Shown here: one piece after another, positions 58,933 to 64,000 of the stretch
Layout: every line of letters begins with the position of its first letter
Numbering within the stretch: position 1 is the stretch's first letter
From: Microbacterium sp. XT11
GTDB lineage: Bacteria > Actinomycetota > Actinomycetes > Actinomycetales > Microbacteriaceae
Direction: 5' to 3'
Assembly: GCF_001513675.1 (NCBI RefSeq)
Contig: NZ_CP013859.1
Location: forward strand, 1,241,081-1,305,080
Length of the DNA: 64,000 nt
Made by a program: the position numbers and the translations under genes
The notes under the pieces: generated by a model
The model's database searches: none
What the model saw: the letters and a program-made list of their open reading frames with translations, nothing else
Told to the model about the DNA's origin: nothing

Positions 58933-60978
58933 ATGGTCGACGTCGCCACAGCGCCCGAAGTGAAGAATCCGAAGCTCGACGGAGAGCGCATCACCGCACT
59001 CCTGCTGGGGACCTGGGCCGACACGCGCAGGCAGGCGCGCGAGATGATCAAGGATCCGGCGTTCTGGCGCAACGACGACCTCGCCAAAGACGAGCACCGC
59101 GAGCGCGTGCTCTCGCAGCTGCACCTCCTCGTCGAGAACCGTGCCGTGCACCGCGCGTTCCCCAAGAGGTTCGGCGGGGAAGAGGACAACGGCGCCAACA
59201 TCGCCGGCTTCGAGGAGCTCGTCGCGGCCGACCCCAGCCTGCAGATCAAGTCGGGCGTGCAGTGGGGGCTGTTCGGCTCCGCCATCCTGCAGCTCGGAAC
59301 GACGGAGCACCACGACAAGTGGCTCCCCGGCGTCATGGACCTCTCGATCCCGGGCGCCTTCGCGATGACCGAGATCGGCCACGGCTCCGATGTCGCGTCG
59401 GTCGGCACCACCGCGACGTACGATCCCGAGACCGAGGAGTTCGTCATCCACACGCCGTTCCGCGGCGCCACCAAGGAGTACCTCGGCAACGCGGCGCTGC
59501 ACGGCGTCGCGGCGACCGTGTTCGCGCAGCTCATCACGAACGGCGTCAACCACGGCGTGCACTGCTTCTACGTGCCGCTCCGAGGCGAGGACGGCACCGA
59601 CCTCCCCGGCATCGGCCGTGAGGACGACGGTCTCAAGGGCGGCCTGAACGGCATCGACAACGGACGGCTCAGCTTCGACCACGTGCGCATCCCGCGCACC
59701 AACCTGCTCAACAAGTACGGCGACGTCGCGCCGGACGGCACGTACTCCAGCCCCATCGACAGCCCAGGTCGCCGCTTCTTCACCATGCTCGGCACCCTCG
59801 TGCAGGGGCGCGTCTCGCTCGACGGCGCCTCGTCATGGGCGTCGGCCCTTGGGTTGAAGATCGCCATCACCTATGCGAACGAGCGTCGCCAGTTCGACGG
59901 TGCGGACGGCCAGGAGGTCGTGCTGCTCGACTACGGCAAGCACCAGCGGCGCCTGCTGCCGCGTCTGGCCACGACCTACGCGCAGATCTTCGCGCACGAC
60001 GAGTTCCTGCAGAAGTTCGACGGCGTCTTCTCGGGGCGCACCGACACCCCCGACGACCGGGAAGACCTCGAGACGCTCGCCGCCGCGCTCAAGCCGCTGT
60101 CGACGTGGCACGCCCTCGACACGCTGCAGGAGGCACGCGAGGCGTGCGGCGGCGCGGGCTTCATGTTCGAGAACCGCCTCGTCGGCCTTCGTGCCGACCT
60201 CGACATCTACGTCACCTTCGAGGGCGACAACAACGTGCTGCTGCAGCTTGTAGGCAAGCGCCTGCTCACCGACTACGCCGCGCAGTTCAAGGGCAAGGAT
60301 GCCGCCGCACTGGCCAAGTACGCGGTGGGGCAGACCGCGGGCAAGGTGTTCCACGGTGCGGGCCTGCGACAGCTCGGCCAGGCCGTCGCCGACCTCGGCT
60401 CGACCGCCCGTTCGGTCGAGAAGGGGCTGCGCGAAGAGCAGCAGCATGAACTGCTCGCCGACCGCGTGCAGCAGATGATCGCCGACATCGCCGGCCGGCT
60501 GCGCGCCGCGGGCAAGGACAAGGCGCTCGGCGCCCGGCTGTTCAACGAGAACCAGGCGGAGCTCATCGAGGCGGCACGCGCGCATGGCGAGCTGCTGCAG
60601 TGGGAGGCGTTCACGGATGCCGTGCACCGGGTCGACCACGGAGACACCAAGAAGGTGCTGACGTGGCTGCGCGACCTCTTCGGCCTGCAGCTCATCGAGA
60701 AGCACCTCGCCTGGTACCTCATCAACGGCCGCCTGTCGACCCAGCGCGCCGCGGCCGTGTCGAGCTATATCGACCGTCTGTGCGCGCGGCTGCGGCCGTA
60801 CGCGCAGGAGCTCGTCGACGCCTTCGGCTACGAGCCGGAGCACGTGCGCGCCCCCATCGCCTCCGGAGCCGAGAAGGCGCGCCAGGACGAGGCGCGTGCG
60901 TACTACGCCGAGCTGGCGGCGTCGGGCGAGGCCCCCATCCAGGAGAAGGCGCTCAAGAAAGGCGCCGCACGCGGCTGA
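58933..60978 (+). CDS. Acyl-CoA oxidase/dehydrogenase (long form)
   Basis: A 681-residue flavoenzyme of the acyl-CoA oxidase type, longer than bacterial dehydrogenases. FAD/substrate segments: AFAMTEIGHGSDVASVGTTA, NGRLSFDHVRIPRTNLLNKY, EACGGAGFMFENRLVGLRAD and the catalytic-Glu region TFEGDNNVLLQLVGKRLL. The extra C-terminal helical domain (residues 440-681) fits peroxisomal-type oxidases, so it may pass electrons to oxygen. ATG 58933 follows GAGAGGA. A TACCAT -10-like hexamer lies about 40 nt upstream. Confidence 0.93.
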   Translation: MVDVATAPEVKNPKLDGERITALLLGTWADTRRQAREMIKDPAFWRNDDLAKDEHRERVLSQLHLLVENRAVHRAFPKRFGGEEDNGANIAGFEELVAADPSLQIKSGVQWGLFGSAILQLGTTEHHDKWLPGVMDLSIPGAFAMTEIGHGSDVASVGTTATYDPETEEFVIHTPFRGATKEYLGNAALHGVAATVFAQLITNGVNHGVHCFYVPLRGEDGTDLPGIGREDDGLKGGLNGIDNGRLSFDHVRIPRTNLLNKYGDVAPDGTYSSPIDSPGRRFFTMLGTLVQGRVSLDGASSWASALGLKIAITYANERRQFDGADGQEVVLLDYGKHQRRLLPRLATTYAQIFAHDEFLQKFDGVFSGRTDTPDDREDLETLAAALKPLSTWHALDTLQEAREACGGAGFMFENRLVGLRADLDIYVTFEGDNNVLLQLVGKRLLTDYAAQFKGKDAAALAKYAVGQTAGKVFHGAGLRQLGQAVADLGSTARSVEKGLREEQQHELLADRVQQMIADIAGRLRAAGKDKALGARLFNENQAELIEAARAHGELLQWEAFTDAVHRVDHGDTKKVLTWLRDLFGLQLIEKHLAWYLINGRLSTQRAAAVSSYIDRLCARLRPYAQELVDAFGYEPEHVRAPIASGAEKARQDEARAYYAELAASGEAPIQEKALKKGAARG

Positions 60979-61017
60979 TCGCCTCGCGGCGCGCTGCGCC
61001 GGCTCGTCGGCATCCGC

Positions 61018-62049
61018 TCACGATCCGGCGGCGGGCGGGTACCCGGGTGCGGGCGGGTAGCCTGGCGCGGATCCGGCGGGCGGGTACCCGGGTGCGGATC
61101 CGGCGGGCGGGTACCCGGGTGCGGGCGCTGCGGGCGGGTACCCGGTCGCAGGCGGGTAGACGCCCTCGGGCGGCAACGGCGGGTAGCCGTCCGCGGTGTT
61201 GGCCGGCGCAGCGGCACGCGATCGCACCCACAGCAGCACGCCGGTGAACAGCAGGTAGGCCACGGCGGACGCCACCCCGGCGCCCATCACCAGCAGCGGT
61301 GACACTCCGCGTGCGAGCTCGGCCGACACGTCGAACAGGGCCCATGCGACAGGGCCGCCCGCGCTGAGCGTCAGCGGCGTCAGCACGAGCAACGCGACGG
61401 CGGGCAGCAGCAGCGCGAACGGAGACCATCGTGTCGTCAGCACGCCGGCCGCGATGAGGATCACGCCGAGCAGCAGCAGCGCGACGCCGTCCGGCGAGAC
61501 GGTGAACCGGAGCTGCTGCAGCGCGACGAGCACGCTCCGTGCGATGCCGAGGCCGAGCACGCAGCCGCCCGCTGCGAGGAGCACCGGAGAGGCGACGATC
61601 CCGACGAGGGCGAGGGCGAGGTTCGGCCGTGCGGGGCGGCGGCGCGCCAGGAGCAGCACGAGGCCCATGGCGCCCAGGGCCGTGAAGAGCGCGAGGGGGA
61701 TGCCGTAGGCGATGCCGTCCATCCACTCCATCGGCAGCGGAGTGCCGTAGAGCGGCATCAGCAGTGCGGGGAACACCGCGAGGACGAGGTTCACGAGCGC
61801 GAGCACGCCGACCGTGAGCAGGCCGGCCGAGGTCCAGAACCCCGTCGCGACCACGGCGAGCAGCAGGACGATTCCGGCGGCCTGGCTGATCAGCGGGCCG
61901 ACGAGGAGTCCGGAGTCGATGCCGGCGTAGGCGGTGAAGGCGAAGTACCAGGCCCTCCCTCCCGCGCTGAGAAGACCGGCGGCCGCGGGGGCGGCGATGG
62001 CGGCGAAGACGATGCTGATGATCCGCGCGAGCAGGGGTGATCGGCGCAT
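61018..62049 (-). CDS. Multispanning membrane protein with Pro/Tyr repeat tail
   Basis: A 343-residue membrane protein with about eight helices (residues 8-275) and no recognised domain. The C-terminal 60 residues are cytosolic or surface-exposed repeats of the form [20 protein letters not shown], encoded by 27-bp-like DNA repeats near 61025-61140. Repeat number in such tails often varies between strains. ATG 62049 has GGAGGG upstream. It is convergent with the acyl-CoA oxidase. Confidence 0.82.
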   Translation of the reverse strand: MRRSPLLARIISIVFAAIAAPAAAGLLSAGGRAWYFAFTAYAGIDSGLLVGPLISQAAGIVLLLAVVATGFWTSAGLLTVGVLALVNLVLAVFPALLMPLYGTPLPMEWMDGIAYGIPLALFTALGAMGLVLLLARRRPARPNLALALVGIVASPVLLAAGGCVLGLGIARSVLVALQQLRFTVSPDGVALLLLGVILIAAGVLTTRWSPFALLLPAVALLVLTPLTLSAGGPVAWALFDVSAELARGVSPLLVMGAGVASAVAYLLFTGVLLWVRSRAAAPANTADGYPPLPPEGVYPPATGYPPAAPAPGYPPAGSAPGYPPAGSAPGYPPAPGYPPAAGS

Positions 62050-62103
62050 GAGACGTCCCTCCAGAGTCGTACCGCCACGCTATCGCCCGTCGTCGCGGCC
62101 AGG

Positions 62104-62163
62104 GAAGTGCGCTCCGAGGCGCGCGGCGGGGGAGAAGTGCGCTCCGAGGCGCGCGGCGCGGGA
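62104..62163. repeat. 30-bp tandem duplication upstream of the alcohol dehydrogenase
   Basis: GAAGTGCGCTCCGAGGCGCG plus CGGCG(G/C)GGGA occurs twice with a 30-bp period (62104 and 62134). Inside is a palindrome-like GCGCTCCGAGGCGC. It sits between divergent genes. Confidence 0.7.
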
Positions 62164-62194
62164 GAATGGAGAGGTTCGCCACGGAAGGAACCGG

Positions 62195-63238
62195 ATGCTC
62201 CGCGTCACCGCTTACGCCGCCCCCAGTGAGGCCGCCCCGCTCGAGAAGACCGTCATCGAACGGAGGGAGCTCGGGCCGCACGACATCCTCATCGATGTCG
62301 CGTTCGCGGGCATCTGCCATTCCGACATCCACACCGTCCGCGGCGACTGGGGCCCGCAGCGATATCCGCTCGCGCCGGGGCATGAGATCGCGGGCGTCGT
62401 CTCGGCGGTCGGCGACGCCGTCACGCGCCACGCCGTCGGTGACCGTGTCGGCGTCGGCTGCCTGGTGGATTCGTGCGGCGAGTGCGCGCCGTGTCTCAGG
62501 GGACAGGAGCAGTTCTGTCGCGAGGGCGCGGTGTTCACCTACGGCAGCACCGACCGCGACGGCAGCGTGACGCAGGGCGGCTATTCGCAGCAGCTCGTGG
62601 TGAGCGAGCGGTTCGCCGTGCGCATCCCCGACGCGCTCCCGCTCGACCGGGCCGCGCCGCTGCTGTGCGCAGGGATCACGACGTACTCGCCGCTGCGCCG
62701 GTGGAACGTGGGACCGGGCACGCGCGTCGCGGTGGTCGGCATGGGCGGCCTGGGGCACATGGCGGTGCAGCTCGCGCACGCGCTGGGTGCCGAGGTCACG
62801 GTGCTGTCGCAGACCCTGAGCAAGAAGGACGACGGGCTGCGCCTGGGCGCCGACCGCTACTTCGCCACGTCGGACCCCGCGACGTTCCGTGAGCTGAGCG
62901 GATCGTTCGACGTGATCCTCAACTCGGTGAGCGCGCCGATCGAGCTGCGCTCATACCTGCGGCTCCTCGACGTCGACGGAGCGCTCGTCTGCGTCGGCCT
63001 CCCGCCGGAGCCCCTCTCGCTGGCGGTCGGCGGCCTCATCGGCGGGAACAAGTCGATCGCCGGCTCCAACATCGGAGGCATCGCCGAGACCCAGGAGATG
63101 CTCGACTTCTGCGCCGAGCACGGCATCGCGGCCGAGATCGAGGTGATCCCGGCATCCGAGATCAACGCGGCATACGAACGCGTGCTCGCGTCGGACGTGC
63201 GGTACCGCTTCGTCATCGACGCCGCGACGTTCGCCTGA
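62195..63238 (+). CDS. Zinc-dependent NAD(P) alcohol dehydrogenase (YahK/CAD-like)
   Basis: A 347-residue medium-chain dehydrogenase. Catalytic zinc ligands: Cys in [15 protein letters not shown] (near 40), His-Glu in APGHEIAG. The structural zinc site is complete: [15 protein letters not shown]. The Rossmann motif is [15 protein letters not shown]. The overall pattern matches broad-specificity aldehyde reductases of the cinnamyl-alcohol group, usually NADPH-dependent. ATG 62195 has GAAGGA 7 nt upstream. Confidence 0.94.
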   Translation: MLRVTAYAAPSEAAPLEKTVIERRELGPHDILIDVAFAGICHSDIHTVRGDWGPQRYPLAPGHEIAGVVSAVGDAVTRHAVGDRVGVGCLVDSCGECAPCLRGQEQFCREGAVFTYGSTDRDGSVTQGGYSQQLVVSERFAVRIPDALPLDRAAPLLCAGITTYSPLRRWNVGPGTRVAVVGMGGLGHMAVQLAHALGAEVTVLSQTLSKKDDGLRLGADRYFATSDPATFRELSGSFDVILNSVSAPIELRSYLRLLDVDGALVCVGLPPEPLSLAVGGLIGGNKSIAGSNIGGIAETQEMLDFCAEHGIAAEIEVIPASEINAAYERVLASDVRYRFVIDAATFA

Positions 63239-63267
63239 TGTCGGTGGTGGCCGATACGGTCGCTCCC

Positions 63268-63837
63268 ATGAACGCCCTCATCTCCGGACCCGACGAGCGG
63301 CATCGCTGCGCGTGGGTGGGCGACGACGCCGAGTACCGGCGGTACCACGACGAGGAGTGGGGCACCCCGCTCCACGGAGACCGCGCGCTGTTCGAGAAGA
63401 TGTCGCTCGAGGGCTTCCAGGCCGGCCTGAGCTGGATCACGATCCTCCGCAAGCGTCCGCGGTTCCGCGAGGCGTTCGCCGGATTCGATCCTGACGTCGT
63501 GGCGGAGTTCGGCGTGGGTGACGTCGAGCGGTTGATGGCGGATGCCGGCATCATCCGCAACCGAGCCAAGATCGAGGCGACCATCGGCAATGCGAGGCTC
63601 GTGCGCGAGATGACAGAGGGCGAGCTCGACGCGCTGATGTGGTCGTTCGCTCCCCCGGGTCCGCGGACGCGCCCTCGGAGCATGGCCGACGTCCCCGCGG
63701 TGACGCCGGAGTCGACGGCCATGAGCAAAGAGCTGCGGCGCCGGGGCTTCCGCTTCGTCGGACCGACGACCATGTACGCGTTGATGCAGTCGGCGGGCAT
63801 GGTCGACGACCACCTCGAAGGATGCTGGAGGGCGTGA
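63268..63837 (+). CDS. tag: DNA-3-methyladenine glycosylase I
   Basis: A 189-residue base-excision enzyme removing 3-methyladenine. The N-terminal RCAWVGDDAEYRRYHDEEWG includes Cys and Tyr/Glu residues of the TAG signature; LFEKMSLEGFQAGLSWITIL and the helix-hairpin-helix region GVGDVERLMADAGIIRNRAK follow. The C-terminus carries RGFRFVGPTTMYALMQSAGM. ATG 63268 is supported by TACGGT (63255-63260) ending 7 nt upstream; an alternative ATG at 63238 overlaps the dehydrogenase stop and adds 10 residues. Zinc is expected from the N-terminal Cys and a C-terminal His. Confidence 0.93.
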   Translation: MNALISGPDERHRCAWVGDDAEYRRYHDEEWGTPLHGDRALFEKMSLEGFQAGLSWITILRKRPRFREAFAGFDPDVVAEFGVGDVERLMADAGIIRNRAKIEATIGNARLVREMTEGELDALMWSFAPPGPRTRPRSMADVPAVTPESTAMSKELRRRGFRFVGPTTMYALMQSAGMVDDHLEGCWRA

Positions 63838-63905
63838 CTCCGCCGGCCGCTCTCGAGGGCGGTCGCCCTGCTGTCGCCGCCTCCGGTGGCGTCTGACCGC
63901 CTCGA

Positions 63906-63911
63906 TATAAT
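63906..63911 (+). promoter_or_regulatory. TATAAT -10 element
   Basis: A consensus TATAAT, rare in DNA of this GC, 77 nt before a GTG start at 63988. It implies a strong housekeeping promoter with a leader of about 70 nt. Confidence 0.6.
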
Positions 63912-63987
63912 CCCCGTGGGGGAACCGCGTGCTCGGCCTGCGCGGCGAAGCGTTCTCTCGCCGTTATCGACCTCGAGGGGAGCGTGC

Positions 63988-64000
63988 GTGGCCAAGCGCA
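63988..64000 (+). CDS. Start of a truncated gene at the right edge
   Basis: GTG GCC AAG CGC preceded by GAGGGGAG with 5-nt spacing and a TATAAT promoter upstream. Four codons are too few to identify the product. Confidence 0.4.

Noticed and set aside
1-64000. tRNA, rRNA or tmRNA genes
   Set aside because: I looked for T-loop-like GGTTCRANTCC words and conserved rRNA segments by eye and found none that fold.

Overview
The window looks like a chromosomal segment of a high-GC actinobacterium of the family Microbacteriaceae, most likely Microbacterium or a close relative. Three things point there: GC is very high throughout; the gene set is actinobacterial (DUF3073, a bacterial SCP orthologue, an Rv2578c-type radical SAM protein, DUF5819-HTTM, LAxTG-anchored surface proteins); and the word GGATGCC/GGCATCC is used heavily and forces otherwise rare GAT and GCA codons. 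The assignment is inferred from sequence character, not from a search. No rRNA, tRNA or CRISPR array was seen.

Layout. 1-8.7 kb: the tail of an amino-acid ABC ATPase, a 575-bp intergenic stretch with a duplicated 131-bp repeat, then a purine block (purD, purM, purF) mixed with a NUDIX hydrolase, an SCP-like protein and a CynX-type transporter. 8.4-17 kb: DUF3073, a universal stress protein, a PadR/DUF4097 pair divergent from a TipA-like MerR regulator, a nitroreductase, a Rieske-tailed oxidoreductase, a two-gene fluoride channel and a secreted GH26-like protein. 17-27.7 kb: a TetR-RND efflux pair, aldose epimerase, a DEAD-box RNA helicase with a long structured leader, a radical SAM protein facing a VanY-like peptidase across LexA-like half-sites, and an acyl-CoA dehydrogenase. 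27.9-32.6 kb: a short LuxR-type gene coupled to a 54-codon ORF, then an ECF transporter (S, fused A-A', T) with a siderophore-interacting protein and an iron-box-like site. 32.7-45 kb: a large secreted subtilase, pirin/GNAT/LuxR genes, an LAxTG surface protein, a polysaccharide cassette (small membrane protein, GT2 synthase, UDP-GlcNAc 2-epimerase) and RecQ.

45-48.1 kb is the clearest accessory patch. An IS1380-family transposase is split into N- and C-terminal pieces around about 2 kb of lower-GC DNA. That DNA holds a secreted toxin-like protein, an overlapping small partner gene and a tyrosine-recombinase-like remnant. 48.2-52.7 kb is a glycoside module: a regulator made of two fused TetR repressors, divergent from a sugar MFS transporter and a GH3 glycosidase. 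53-58.8 kb has a 1242-residue alanine-rich LAxTG surface protein followed by a DUF5819-HTTM pair that resembles SdpA-SdpB. The rest is an acyl-CoA oxidase, a membrane protein with a Pro/Tyr tail, an alcohol dehydrogenase, a DNA-3-methyladenine glycosylase and the first codons of another gene.

Two genome-wide habits are visible. First, at least a dozen genes have a TANNNT-like -10 hexamer ending only 6-7 nt before the start codon, the architecture of leaderless mRNAs. Second, gene ends often carry long palindromes, some of them repeated copies of one REP-like element. The main candidates for something new are the iron-box ECF/siderophore-reductase operon, the putative secreted toxin-partner pair inside the broken IS1380, the DUF5819-HTTM pair beside a sortase substrate, the tandem TetR fusion with paired operators, and the structured leaders of the RNA helicase and the polysaccharide cassette.
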